Source: Ovis canadensis (Eukaryota; Chordata; Mammalia; Artiodactyla; Bovidae). Taken from it: 64,000 nucleotides of DNA. The notes under the pieces are model-generated. The model ran no database searches, was not told the origin of the DNA, and saw only the letters and a program-made list of their open reading frames with translations. Shown here in pieces: positions 1-11,260 of the stretch; position 1 is the stretch's first letter, and each line of letters begins with the position of its first letter. The DNA is taken from positions 6,904,501 to 6,968,500 of the forward strand of contig NC_091247.1 in assembly GCF_042477335.2 (NCBI RefSeq). Direction: 5' to 3'. The translations under genes were made by a program, and so were the position numbers.

Positions 1-357
1 GCTCTCGGGCCAAGCCACCCACCACCCTGCCCACCAAGGGGCAGGGCTCTGCTCTGGCAGCAGCTCCGTTTGTGCCAAACGTGGGGTTTGGGGACCACGC
101 CTTCTAAAAAGCAATCATGCATGACCGTGGGCTGTCTTTCTGAAACGTCTCACATCGTGAGGGCTCATCTGATGGGAAAAGCTACCAAGGCTGAAAGCCA
201 ACCTCCGCCCTCTGTTGAGCCCTCACCAGGCCGCCTGCGGGTCACACAAGGTGGTCATTGTGAATTGTGTAACCGCCTTGGAGATAAGCTGAGGCGACTA
301 AAGGATATATTTATAAAATTAAACTGATTTCTCTTGGCCTTAAAGGTCCTTGTGTAA

Positions 358-360
<3 letters not shown>

Positions 361-392
<32 letters not shown>

Positions 393-410
393 CCACACAC
401 ACACACCCCA
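361..410. repeat. (CA)n microsatellite
   Basis: A nearly pure CA run of about 50 bp, broken once by a short C run. It is a likely length-polymorphic marker. Confidence 0.95.
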
Positions 411-704
411 CCTTCCCTGAGTTCAGGATAAAGGATCCCCCGGCAGCCGGGAGGGAGGGGTGGCAGGCACAAGATGCCACGCTTAGAGCAGTTTGCAAGC
501 CGCATGACACGGCTGTCCCAGTAAAGACGAGCACCACTCCAGACGGGCGAGGGCCTTTCCAGCATAGGCTTCACCCTTTTATTTTTAACTGAAAATGCCC
601 CCCCGAGGAGAAGCCACAGGCACAGCTGGGAGTGATGCTCCGGTCTCTCTCCTTGCCACAGGCTGCGGTGACCATCATGTTAGGAGGCCAGGGCCCCATC
701 ACCA

Positions 705-884
705 CAGCACCAGCAATGTGGACATGCCCCCATCCCCCAACAGCACCAGGAACATGGACATCCCCCCATCCCCCCACAGCACCAGCAATGTGGACACGCC
801 CCCACCCCCCCAAGAGCACCAGGAACGTGGACATGCCCCCACCCCCAACAGCACCAGGAACGTGGACGTGCCCTCAGCCCCACG
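705..884 (+). repeat. 36-bp minisatellite, five units
   Basis: Five head-to-tail units start near 705, 741, 777, 813 and 849. Each begins with CAGCACCAG and continues through a GTGGACATG-like core into a C-rich run. Units 1 and 3 carry CCAGCAATGTGG, while 2, 4 and 5 carry CCAGGAAC(A/G)TGG. This alternation suggests that a two-unit block was duplicated. It lies about 450 bp downstream of the NTMT1 stop codon. Confidence 0.9.
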
Positions 885-1218
885 ATTCAGCAGGTGCCAT
901 GTGGACTCGCAGCCAGGAGGTCCACAGCTGTAGGCCCCACAGTCCCAGCTCCCCCCCTTCCCCGAGGCACAGTCCTCAGCAACTGCATTAAGGGTCATTC
1001 TCTTCCTCCTGAGGCAGCCAGGCCTGTGGCTGGAGGGCCAGCCAGTGTCTTGGAGGTGAGGGACTCACTCTTGCTCCTGCTGGGAGCACAGTGGCTCAGG
1101 GGTCACCCACTCCCCACCTCGCTGCAGCCTCACCGCCCCATCCAGCAGCACTCCTCTGGACCAGGTTCCCTTATGCCTTTTTGAAAAAGAGCCTGTTTGG
1201 CAGTGGATGGCAGACAGG

Positions 1219-1224
1219 TGTATT
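1219..1224 (-). terminator. NTMT1: Probable NTMT1 poly(A) signal (AATACA)
   Basis: On the minus strand, AATACA lies about 105 bases past the stop codon and a T-rich stretch follows. No AATAAA is seen between the stop codon and this point. AATACA is a known variant signal. Cleavage would fall near 1195-1208 and give a 3' UTR of roughly 120-135 bases. A further downstream site cannot be excluded. Confidence 0.45.
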
Positions 1225-1328
1225 TAGTGACCCCACTCAACACTCCCGAACCATCAACGTGGAGCGTCTGGGCCTCACCTGGCCGCCAGTCCCCAGTCCC
1301 ACACCGGCCCCGTGCTCCGCCGGCCCGC

Positions 1329-3439
1329 TCATCTCAGGGCGAGGCTGTAGACGTGGTAGATCTCGTCCGGGAGGTTCTCCTGCCGCTCCTGGGCCAGGAG
1401 GCTGAGGCCCGCGCTGCGGACGATCCTGTGCACCACGTCCAGGGCGCGGCACACGCTGCTGTCCACGTCATCCAGGATGACGCCCTCCTGGGCCATGTTG
1501 TCCTTGATGACGACAATGCCGTTGGGGCGCAGGCCCTGCTTGCAGCGCCGCAGGAACTCGGCCAGGTGCTCATCAGTCAGGTGGCCTGGGGGAGGCAGAG
1601 GCCGTCACTGGGGAGAGGCGGGCTCCGCCAGGCCCCTGCGCGGCCTTCGGCACTGCCACTGACTTCCTGAGAGCTGACTGTGCTGAATACACAGGGTGTG
1701 CTGGCTCTCAACAGCCCAGAGGGGTTCACCAAACCCCACTTTGAGCGGAAATGGGCGCAAAAGCCACCTGCCCCACACCTGCCCTCCACCCATCCTTCCT
1801 AGCCCGGGCCAGTGGTGCGCACCCAGCTGAGTTCCTCACCTACATTACAACCCCAAACAGAACTCAGGGCTGGACCCCCACGGGCTCCCAGCAGGCCTGG
1901 GCCGCCCAGCTTGCAGTGGGGAGGCCTGCTGCCAGGTGGGCAACCCGAGAAGAGCACCCTGAGTGTGCCGTCAGGCTAAGTGGGTGCAGGATAGGACAGC
2001 AGGGCAGGGCTCGCTCTCCACAAACAGCACGGGGGGTGGCCAAGGCTTCCACTTTTCCTAAAAACCCCTTCCTTAGGAAAACTGATTTCCACATTCTTTG
2101 AGTGCAGTTAAAACTTGAAAATTAAATATTTTTTTCAACAAAAAACTGCCCCCAAATGGGTCGCAGCAGATACTGAGCTGAAACAAAACGTGGAAACAAA
2201 TGAGCCTTCAAGGTGAAGCCCTGGGGAGGGAGGATTTGAGGATCCTCTGGCCCCCCAACCCCAGGAGCAGATGGGCAGGAAGGTGCAGAGAGGCACGGGA
2301 GGCTCACCTATCACCCACTGGATCCAGATCACATCGTATGACTGTGGCTCGGGGCTGAAGTCCTGCAGGCCGCAGCAGAAGAAGTTCCTCACTCGCTTGC
2401 CCTCCTCGCCCAGGTAGGTCTTGGCCTTGACCAAGAAGTCCTCCGTTACGTCCACCATGTCCACCACTCCGAAGAGAGGCAAGAGCAGCCGCTTGGTGAT
2501 CCTCCCAATGCCAGCTCCGCAGTCCAGGGCATACGAGGTCCCCGTCTTGTTCGGGCCTTCCTGAAGCAGCAGGGAAGACAGACTGAAGAGAAAGGTTAGA
2601 AGCCAGACGGACCCCGTCTCTGCAAAGGGCCTTTCCTTGTGACCCCCCAGAACGACTCGGATCAGTGGCTGGTGGCTGGCGTGGGTGGGCTAGCGGTGGG
2701 CGTGAGCACAGCACAGCCTTTTTCTGGGTCACATGTTCCTGAAATGAAAGCCACCCTCCACTTAAAGGTGTTGACTAGATGCACTCATCTCCTCTCGCTC
2801 CCGAGACTCCCGTCACAAGGACCGTGGACAGAAGCAGTGCAAGAAGGAAGAGGGCATTCAGTGAACACACCTGGGAGGCTGGCACGCGGGTAGAGGGGCG
2901 GGCAACAGCAGCCGCGGTGTGTGCCGAGGGAGAGGAGGGAGGCGGGCCTGGGGAGGCTCCGACCACAGCACCGCCAGCCTGGCACAGAGGCGGTGGCAGG
3001 ACGAGAAACTGGGAGCCTGTGTTCAGCAGACCAGCCAACACCCATAGCCCAGATTTTTGCAAACACGGCAGGAGAGCAACGGTTTCTGCCTCTGGAAAAA
3101 TGGAACAGTCTGCGAAAATGCTGCTCTGTTCCGGCACTAGGAGGCCCCAGCGCGACCGCCGGCTCCTGGTGGGGGACCTTGCGGCAACGCCTACGAGCTG
3201 GCCCGCCCCACCCGCTTGTCAAGGCCTGGGTAGTGGACGTGGGCTCTCCTCCTGGAGAGCACACCGGACCTGCCTACCCTCAGAAACCTCTGCAGGAACT
3301 TCCGGGAGCTGTTGATGTCGATGCTGGAGATGTGGCCATACCCCCCGAGCATGCCGTCCACGGTGGCCGGGACCTCCTTCCAGTACGTCTTGGCCTTGGA
3401 GTAGAACTGCTTCTCGTCCTCGATCACCTCGCTCGTCAT
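1329..3439 (-). CDS. NTMT1: N-terminal Xaa-Pro-Lys N-methyltransferase 1 (three coding exons)
   Basis: NTMT1 uses S-adenosylmethionine to methylate the alpha-amino group of proteins exposing X-Pro-Lys (for example RCC1 and CENP proteins), mainly in the nucleus. Coding exons on the minus strand are 3278-3439 (54 codons), 2308-2560 and 1329-1585. All junctions are GT/AG, and the joined frame is 223 residues, the human length. Exon 3278 probably extends upstream to 3491, where a strong CCTCCTCAG acceptor lies. The start reads MTSEVIEDEK, identical to human. The methyltransferase motif I (LDCGAGIGR) covers residues 66-74, and the motif II aspartate is D91. The residues known as catalytic in human, H140, N168 and D180, are present, as is W136. 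The protein ends YSLALR. No damage is seen. The short length and lack of a leader suit a soluble Rossmann-fold enzyme. The only real alternative, the paralogue NTMT2, has a long N-terminal extension that is absent here. Confidence 0.97.
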
Positions 3440-4864
3440 GCTGTCAGCAGCTGCGTCTCTGCCCAGGCACCAAACTCAGCGCCGGTGGCTCCTGAGGAGG
3501 AAAGGGAAGTGGGTGAAGCAGTCAGGTTTCGGGCCCCGGTCTCCTGGCACGGCTGCTGCTGGTCTCACGATCCTGTCCGATGCCGAGGAGCGGCTGGCCC
3601 CCCAACCCCCGCCGGCTCCTACCCCTTGGAGGGCAGGGCCTCCTGACTCTTGTATTCAAGTGGTTTTGCAGAGCTATCTTCATGTCAGCAGGAGACCCAG
3701 CGTCCCGGCTTCTCCAGCTTTCCTTTCCCGACAGGACACCTGACCTGGCGGCTTCTGACCCCACGGTAGACAGGATCCTGATCTAGTTAAAGGAGAGCAA
3801 AGCAGGGGACTGAAGCCTCCTCTCTGGGACCCCAAGGACCCCGCCTCCCAGCTTTGGTCATTAACACGTGGACAGCCTCGCTGTGGGGTGCAGTGCTGTG
3901 AACAGGGAGACAGGCAGGCGGACACACACCACCGTGCGTGAGGGCCACAGAGGGGCACAGGGGTGGGCAGACAATGGGCGCCGGGGGACGTGACACAGCA
4001 GCTGACACCAGGGAGGGGGACACATCTGCGCAGCAACTGGGAAGACGCGAGGGCGAGGGGCTCTTCCAAGGGGAAACTCGGGGTCCTCTAGGTCACGGCT
4101 ACCAACTCAGCCTTCAGCCCAAAGGGCAGCAAGCTGCAACTACTCTGGGTTAAGCAGAAGTGGCCTGAGACGTGAGATTCCAGAAGGCGGTGTTGGCAGC
4201 TGAGTGGACTCCTGGGTGAGAGACCCGGCAGATGGCCAGGCCCCTGCAGCAGAACAGAGGCCCACAGCGCCCCACACCCGCTGGCTGGGCTGCGCCACAT
4301 GGGGCAGGGAGGGTCACACCTCTCCCCATGGACAACACTGGTCTACAGATGCTCTCCGTGCACAGGGCTGGTCCAGATACAGCCCAATCCCCGAATGGAA
4401 CCAATGCAAACACAAGGCAGAAACGAGGCCTCTCGCTGAGACAGAAAGTGCTATGGGAACTCAAGGGATGAAGAAGTCCCTTCCGAATGGCAGATGGGGC
4501 AGCAGCTGAGAGAAGGCAAGCCCTGAGCTGGGCCCTGAGGACCAGGAACACTCTAGATGGGGACAGGGGCAGAGCAGAGACGGCGTAGCGTGCACCCCAC
4601 ACAGAGGGCTGGCTCGGCTGGCTGCCACGTGTCACCAACAGGGAAGAGATCGGCTGAGTTTCTGAAGGGTGAGGATGTGCGGGGACCCAGCCTGGGGACC
4701 GAGCTGGGGCAGCATGGGAAGGCAGGGTGAGTCAGGGTCCCCAGGAGGCCCGTGCAGAGGAGGGGGTGGACGCACGCGCTCGCATCCTACCCTAGGCCGG
4801 GAGGCCCGTGCACCTGCCACGCCCTAGACCTCCCCACGTGGGCAGCTCATTTGCACCACAGTGT

Positions 4865-5070
4865 CTCAGCTCAAGTGTCATCTCCTCCCAGAGGCCTGCC
4901 TTGGCCTGCCCGAGGTGCCTTCCTCCCATGCCCTTACCCACTCCCCGTGGCTGCTGCCTTCAGAGTGTGGGTTTCTTTCTGAAATGAGCTGTTTACTGAC
5001 TGTCTGGCCTTCAAGGAATGGAAGCCCCCCAGGCAGGGCCTTTTCACCACTGTGTCCCAGCACCGAGCCC
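4865..5070 (+). mobile_element. L2 LINE 3' fragment
   Basis: It shows the typical L2 3' sequence order: a TCAAGTGTCATCTCCTC block, then a GGCCTGCCTTGG block, then GGCAGGGCC followed by TGTGTCCCAGCACC. It is heavily diverged, as expected of a repeat older than the placental radiation. Confidence 0.6.
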
Positions 5071-7489
5071 ACGGGGGTCACTCGGTGCAGAGGTGACAGC
5101 CCCCCAGTCCTACAGGAAAGCTGTGCGCCCCTGTGCTCTGGGGGCTTCACTCCCCCCCCTTTATACAACTCTGCAGGGCTGTAGCTAAGCCCACTCCCGC
5201 CCCACCGGTACAGTCCTGCAAAAGAGCTGGTACCCCCAGAGAGCGAGGAACGCATCAAAGGAAGTCACGGGAAAGTGCCCTGGGGACAGCAAGGGCCTGC
5301 AGGACGCAGTCTGGAGACTAGGAGGAGAGAAGGGGAGCAGAACATGAGGTGCGCTGGAGATTTTTCACTCCTGTGTCTGTCGCCAGCCTCCAACCCGCAC
5401 ATGTATTCTGAACTTGTCCCAGAAGGAACCTTCCAGAAGCAGCAGGCGTGCCCCGCCCAAACAACTCAGAGATATGGCTCCTCGATGCAGTTCCACTTCT
5501 GCCGTGGCCAGCCCTTTCCAGAGACCCCACCGGCGAGTGGGGTCACCAGGGAGGGCCCGGCCTGGCAGGTGAGAGCTGCTGGGCAGGGGGCCGCCTCCTC
5601 CATGGGTCCGGGCTTTCTCAGGGGCCAGGTCGCACGCGGGCCTTCTGAGATCAGAGGAAGGCCGAGAGGTCCATGAGCCCGACCAGGGTCAGCCAAGGTC
5701 CCCGGCTCGGAGGCCCCTTCCGCTCCCGGAGGCCCCTGCTCCGGCCCTTCTGCAGGCTCCTGAATCAGCTCTCAGGCCGATCCCCCGCTTCCCTGGGCAG
5801 GCGCAGGGCCCGGGACCCCGGCGACAAGGGCTCCAGTTACTGCACCCACCCAAGAGCCCTCTGGGTCACAGGCTGGGGGGTCCTGGGTTCCAAATACTGT
5901 CCCCCCACCCCAATCATGGCGGTGTCCCACACCCGTGTCCCAACCCCTGAAGCTGCCACCCCCCAATCAGAACAAGGATGTCACATGCTGCTTGTGAGAA
6001 TGGGCTCTTGTCCCTCCAACCCTGAGGGACACGCGCGGCAACAGGACGCAGAGACCTGCCAGTCCCCAAGCACGCTAGCTGCGGCAGAGTGGCAGTGTCT
6101 CCTGACAGCTGACAGGAGAGGGGGCTGCCAGCCTGAATGACACCTGGGACTTGACTCGGTTTGGGGCGGCCTACGTGGGTGGGGTCGGCAAGGCCAAGTG
6201 GACTCCCCGGCCCTGGCCAAAAGGGGCCACGGCAACTCTGCCACAGCGTCCCTCCCGGCCCGACCACCACCCAGGAAGGAGAGCGCCAAAGCCAGCTCCT
6301 CCACACCACACAGCAGCGCTCCCCCTCAGACAAACTTCTGCTTCCGTACTTGAGTCTCTCCCCCCACTGGACTGGGAGCTGCCTGAGAAAGCAGAGGCAA
6401 CACCCTGGAATGTACCACTGTATTTCTCTCGCATTCCACACAGCTCACAGGTATTCAACAAAATTCCCTGCCAATCAAAAGAACAGAATAATTGTGGGAC
6501 AATTATTATCATTATTATTATTAATCCGGGGTGCACTATCCCCCTCTGCCCCGTTGTTTGCCTTTCCTCCCAGCAGACATGGCTCCTGGGCGCAGGGACA
6601 CTGCCTCACACACCCTTAGCCTCAGACCTGATACAAGGGGGCGGTTTACTAACTGGTTGCTGAAGGAATCAAAGAAGGACCTTTGTGCGGCTACAGCCAT
6701 TCTGCACTTTTCAGAAAATCCTACAAAGATGTACCCGTTCCAATGTGATAACACTGAAGCCCTTTACTGACAGTATGATTTTTTGCTTTACCAAAAGCCG
6801 TACAACACGATTCCTTTAAATGCCAAGGCCCCCTGAATGATCTCATTGACAGGAATCCCACTGACAGGCAGAGTCTGGGAATAAGCCAGGGAGGCACATC
6901 CGGGCTGGGAAACGGCAAGGGTGACTTTGCCATTTGTTCTAACAGCTTAGATTCATTAGTAAACATGACTCCTGGGGCCCTGTCTACACTGTACCTCCTG
7001 GCATCCAGACTGGGGTGGGCAGGAGGTCCCTAGGAGGCAGAGGGGACAGCAGAGTTATTGATCAAACTGCAAGAAGTCCTCCTACGCTTGGTCCAGATCA
7101 CAGGAAGGAGCCACGTGGCCGCAGGGATGCGAAGGGGCCTGGGCACAGTCTGGCTTCGTGAGTGCTCTGAACGAGCTCAGAGGAGAAGAGAAACCCTTTG
7201 CTCATTAGCGAACTTCTGCTTCTCAGAGTGGAATGTGTCTGGGCATCCTTCATGGTCATCTCCCCACTCCAAGGTGTTCAGGGTGACCCTGAGCAGCCGC
7301 CCCAGCAACTACTCTTCTTCCAGCATCCGTGACAGAGAACGGTGTCTGAACTGTCACTACCTGTCAGTGGAATTCTTGTAAATGAGATTATTCAGGGGAC
7401 CTTGACATTTAAAGGAATCATGTCGTAAAGGAGGAAACAAGGAAGACGCAACAAAGACAGGAGGAGATTAAACTCTGATGGTGAATGAA

Positions 7490-7670
7490 CCAGGTCTGAA
7501 CGCTGGCTCTGCCTCCCACTGGCTATGCAAGCTAAGACATAACCTCAGTTAAGCAGGTGTCTTTATCTATAAAATGGGAACAATATTGACTTTACAGGAG
7601 GGCTGTGATGATTAAATGTGGATATAAAAGTGAAAAGTGATCCAGACACTGCTGGGCACATATTAATCTT
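7490..7670 (+). mobile_element. MIR SINE
   Basis: It contains the MIR core and 3' half: GCCTCCCACTGGCTATGC, CTATAAAATGGGAACAAT, GATGATTAAATG and CTGCTGGGCACATATTA. These occur in the expected order with typical divergence. Confidence 0.75.
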
Positions 7671-8806
7671 AAAAAAAAACAAAACAAAAAACAACCTCTG
7701 TCCAATGATATGCTCATCAATTCTCTCTGCTAAGTGTGAAGATCTAATGAGAAAATGTACTGAAAGGCCCTTATACACCGTGGCGTGTTGATCACACCTA
7801 AGGGATTATTCCTGCTACCGCAGGTGGTCAATCCAGTCGCTCACATGGCTCTGCCAATGGCAGCAGAGGGGAGCGAGCCTCCGGCCATGCAAGCACAGAA
7901 ACCCTCAAGGTTTTGGTGACTCCAGGGCTTCTGGCCGCCACCAAAGCATGCCACATGTATTTACTTCCAACCCTCCCATAGTCCCTGGTACACACAGAAA
8001 AACCATTCACTAAAATGGAGCGATGCACACACACAGGAAACCAGGAACAGAACAAGGACAGAATCCAGACTTCTGACCCCCCTCAAGGTCCCCTTTCTCC
8101 CAGGGGCTCAGGCCATCTCACTGAGCAGACTCTATACATCCAGACCACGTGCAGTACAGCCCAGCCCCACTGGCAGGGCCTCTGACACCAGCTGTTTCTA
8201 ACCCTTGTCTTACAGACACACCAAGATCCAGAGAGGCGCAGCTGACTGGGCAGCAGAGCTTGGGCCTTCAGATTTATGGCAGCCTCTCTGCCAACAGGCT
8301 GACCTTGGCTCCAAGGGCTCGGGGGGCCGGCGGGCTCTCTTTTGAAATAGCACCTCTGTTGAGCCGTCACTGGGGTCGGGTCCAAGGTGAAATATGAGAG
8401 CGACGCCTGTGTAACGGGCACGACACCCTGTGCCCGACTGTGATCTGAGCGGTTTTCCTGAATCCTCACACCCACCCTCCTTTGCGGGTGCGCGCCTTAC
8501 CCATCTGGCACAGGGGAAACTGAGGCTCAGACAGGGAAAGGAACTTGCGGCGGCGGGGGTCGGCGTGGGGCCAGTGCCCTGATCAGGCTTGCGGGGTCTC
8601 AGCCTTCCTCCACCCCGGGACCCCGGGGGCCCAGGGCCGGCCGGCGGACCTTCCGCGAGCGCGCACGTGGGGCCGAGCCCGCTCGCGCTCGGGTCACGTG
8701 AGGAACCCGGGAGGCCTCAGGGCACCCAGGCGGTTGGGGTCCGGGGCCTCCCCTCTCCCGGCAGCCACTGTCTCCGCCCCACCCCGCTCCGCCTCGCGCT
8801 ACTCAC

Positions 8807-8940
8807 CCCGGGTGGGGGCTCCCGGGACGCGGGAGAAGAGGACGGGGAAGCGGAAAAGAGGGGGGCGGCGGCGGCAAAGACCCCCCACCTGCCCACGACC
8901 AGCTCCGTCCAACCTCGGCTAGAAGCGACACCTCGCGGCG
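8807..8940 (-). other. NTMT1: NTMT1 non-coding first exon (5' end approximate)
   Basis: On the minus strand the sequence CCCGGG meets GTGAGTAG at 8806, a near-consensus donor that can splice to the acceptor at 3491. Its downstream edge is therefore firm. The upstream edge is set by the start site, which I place 10-40 bases inside the ETS/CRE element. No long reading frame joins to the NTMT1 ATG, so this is 5' UTR. Confidence 0.6.
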
Positions 8941-8958
8941 CGCGCCGCTTTTGCCCAC

Positions 8959-8972
8959 TTACGTCACTTCCG
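8959..8972 (-). promoter_or_regulatory. ETS-CRE composite site
   Basis: On the minus strand the sequence is CGGAAGTGACGTAA, which fuses an ETS core (CGGAAGT) with an ATF/CREB core (TGACGTAA). Such composites are common at CpG-island start sites. Its place and orientation suit NTMT1 initiation. Confidence 0.65.
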
Positions 8973-9817
8973 CTCTTCTGAGGGCGGGGCCGCCTCGGGC
9001 TCCGCCCCGCGCGCGACTCGTCCCCGCCCCCCGTCCCCCCCGCCCCCCCCCGGCCCCCTCCCGTCCCCCCCCCCCGCACCCTTGGGCTTCGGCCCGAACT
9101 CGACAACTTCCCTGCGCAGAGCTTATCCCACCTCCGGCTTGTGCACCAGCTCACTTGGAGCAGGCTTAAAAAGAGCATTTTGTGGGTCTTCCACTGGGTT
9201 ACAAAAAAAAGAGGCGGGGGAGAGAGCCTTATTCAAGCCTTAACTCTACCCATAACAATTAACATCCTTAAAATATACAGATCCAAAAAAAAGTAAAGGA
9301 AAAATACCCTTGACAATGCCAAGGGGTTGCCACTCCAAATAAGCAGAACAAGTCCATGATGTTTCCATTTCGAAAAGGTTGCCCTCTCCTAGGTTCCTCC
9401 CAAACACAAATTCTGAATTGGTCCCTGAAGCAGTCGAGATGAACATGTGAGTTTGCAGGTGGAAGACCTTGTGAACCTCTCCAAGCCTCAGTCTCTACTT
9501 CCGCCAGATGCACAGAATAATTGCTCATTTTTCAATGCTCGAGGGTTACATCTGTGGGATACTGTGAGTTGAGCCTTCAGCCCTGTGTGTGGAGCCTGCT
9601 GTCGGTAAATAGAAACTGATTCATAATATTGGTCACTGTATTCATGTATAGCATAATATTCACAATATTTATCATAAATTCTTTTTTCCTAAACTGATAT
9701 CCTGGCTTAGATTTACAGTGCCTCCTGGACACTGCACACAGGAGGTGCTTAAATTGTGTTTGCTCTAATGAAGTGAAAGCTATAGTGGGGCAGTGGGGTG
9801 CCCTGAAAAGCCCCACC

Positions 9818-9981
9818 GTTTTTTTTTTTTTTTTAATATTTATTTGGCTGAGCTGGGTCTTAGTTGCAGCATGTGGGCTCTTAGTTGTTGCATTTGGGAT
9901 CTAGTTCCCTGACCAGGGATTGAACCTGGGCCCCCTGCATTGGGAGTACAGTTTTAGCCACTGGACCACCAGGGAAGTCCC
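9818..9981 (-). mobile_element. CHR-type tRNA-Glu SINE
   Basis: A poly-T at the left is followed by TTTATTTGGCTG, TGGGATCTAGTTCCCTGACC and the box-like GATTGAACCTGGGCCCCCTG. It closes with CCACCAGGGAAGTCCC. The element therefore reads on the minus strand. Confidence 0.85.
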
Positions 9982-10033
9982 CGACCTGCTATTGAGTCCC
10001 CAGATCTGTCCATATTATGTAGCATCCTCCCTT

Positions 10034-10466
10034 CAGTTCAGTTCAGTCACTCAGTCATGTCTGACTCTTTGCCACCCCATGGGCCTCCCTGTCCATCACT
10101 AACTCCCAGAGTTTACTCAGACTCATGTCCATTGAGTCAGTGATGCCATCCAACCATCTCATCCTCTGTCGTCCACTTCTCCTCCTGCCTTCAATCTTTC
10201 CCAGCATCAGGGTCTTTTCCAGTGAGTCACCTCTTCACATCAGGTGGCCAAAGAATTGGAGTTTCAGCTTCAGCTTCAGTCTTTCCACGATGAATATTCA
10301 GGACTGATTTCCTTTAAGATTAGCTTGTTGGATCTCCTTGTTGTCCAAGGGACTTTCAAGAGTCTTCTCCAACACCACAGTTCAAAAGCATCAATTCTTC
10401 GGCACTAAGCTTTTATTTTTCAGCTTTCTTTATAGTCCAGCTCTCACATCCATACATGACTCCCTA
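10034..10466 (-). mobile_element. BovB LINE 3' end
   Basis: It begins with the reverse complement of the BovB tail (TTCAGTTCAGTTCAGTCACT). It continues through the CATCTCATCCTCTG and CAGCATCAGGGTCTTTTCC blocks and stops near the tail of the reverse-transcriptase ORF. It is 5'-truncated, as is usual for this family. Confidence 0.9.
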
Positions 10467-10689
10467 GGGCACTCCAGTTTAGACTTGATTCCCTGGCCTC
10501 GGACCCCTCTCCCAAGCTTCATTTTCCACACCTCTATGGCAGGAGGATAAATCTTGGGCAGCCTCAATCAGGAAGTTTCTATAATCTTTGTGGGTGTGGC
10601 TCTGAGTCTAGATCTTTCAGGGCGTGCCTAAAAATCCACCTCTACCTTTTTTTTTTTTTTCTTTCTTGTCCATGGAAGACAAAGTCCCT

Positions 10690-10800
10690 TCCCTGCATCT
10701 GGACTCCAAGACTTTTCCAGGTCTGGCTGGGCCACTGACTTCCAAAGCCTCTTGCATCACTGAATTCCCAAGCCTCGCACATAATAGATATTCAATAAAT
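10690..10800 (+). mobile_element. L2 3' tail
   Basis: It ends in GCACATAATAGATATTCAATAAATG, the degenerate L2 terminus (GCACATAGTAGGYGCTCAATAAAT in the family). Confidence 0.45.
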
Positions 10801-10998
10801 GTCTGCAGCATATACGGGCTGGAGGGTTTCTTAGAAATCATCTAGGTAGTCTGGTGTTCCTCATTCATTTTCTAAAAATTCACATACCCTTAGAATAAAT
10901 AGAAAAAAATTTTCACCCTCCTGACTCAATATTCTAACTTCCCAAGGAAGGATGCTCTTCCATCCCTGGTTGAGGAGTCTTTGCAGAAATACATTACA

Positions 10999-11260
10999 TT
11001 GGGATTTCCCTGGTGGTCCAGGGGTTAGGAATCTGCCTTGCAGTGCAGGCGACATGGGTTCAATCCCTGGTGGGGGAACTAAGATTCCACAAGCTAAGGA
11101 GAAAAGTGAGTCTGCGTGCCCCAGCTGAAGGGTCCATAGGTCACAACAAAAGATCGTACATCTCAACAAGAGATCTCGCTTGAGGCAATGGAGAGCCCAC
11201 ATGCCACAACCAAGACCTAACACAGCCAACTAACTAACTAATTTCAAAAAAAAAAAAAGA
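10999..11260 (+). mobile_element. CHR-1-type SINE
   Basis: It starts GGGATTTCCCTGGTGGTCCA, has the tRNA B-box region GGGTTCAATCCCTGG, a middle CCACAACCAAGACC block, and ends in an A-run after CTAACTAACTAA. The length of about 260 bp is near full for the family. Confidence 0.85.

Larger units (their letters stand above)
1..1198. other. Non-coding flank beyond NTMT1 3' end
   Basis: No exon or conserved reading frame is visible here. The stretch holds a CA microsatellite (361-410) and a 36-bp minisatellite (705-884). In human the tail-to-tail neighbour of NTMT1 is ASB6, whose 3' UTR approaches or overlaps the NTMT1 3' end. By synteny the left edge could therefore be ASB6 3' UTR on the plus strand, and an ATTAAA hexamer occurs near 317. 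No ASB6 coding sequence is in the window, so this stays an inference. Confidence 0.5.
3492..8806 (-). other. NTMT1: NTMT1 intron 1 (5' UTR intron)
   Basis: This is the intron between the non-coding CpG-island exon (donor GTGAGT at 8801-8806) and the exon carrying the start codon (acceptor ending at 3492). It has no ruminant-specific SINE or LINE that I recognise, unlike every other part of the window. It has only old mammalian relics: L2 pieces near 4865-5070 and 6370-6475, MIRs near 7490-7670, 8160-8275 and 8450-8560, and a short ATT run at about 6499-6525. No coding exon was found in it. Confidence 0.7.
8540..9130 (-). promoter_or_regulatory. NTMT1: CpG-island promoter of NTMT1
   Basis: This is a dense CpG and GC-rich block lacking a TATA box, immediately upstream of the NTMT1 coding exons in the direction of transcription. 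It contains a GC-rich exon ending in a strong donor (8807), an ETS/CRE composite site, and a C-run cluster (9021-9076) that is G-rich on the NTMT1 sense strand. Housekeeping-type initiation is inferred. Confidence 0.8.

Noticed and set aside
705-884. CRISPR-like regular repeats
   Set aside because: Units are directly adjacent without unique spacers, and the genome is mammalian. It is a minisatellite.
2921-3646. 241-residue plus-strand open frame across NTMT1 exon 3278-3439
   Set aside because: It is antisense to a confirmed coding exon and has no domain. High GC explains the openness.
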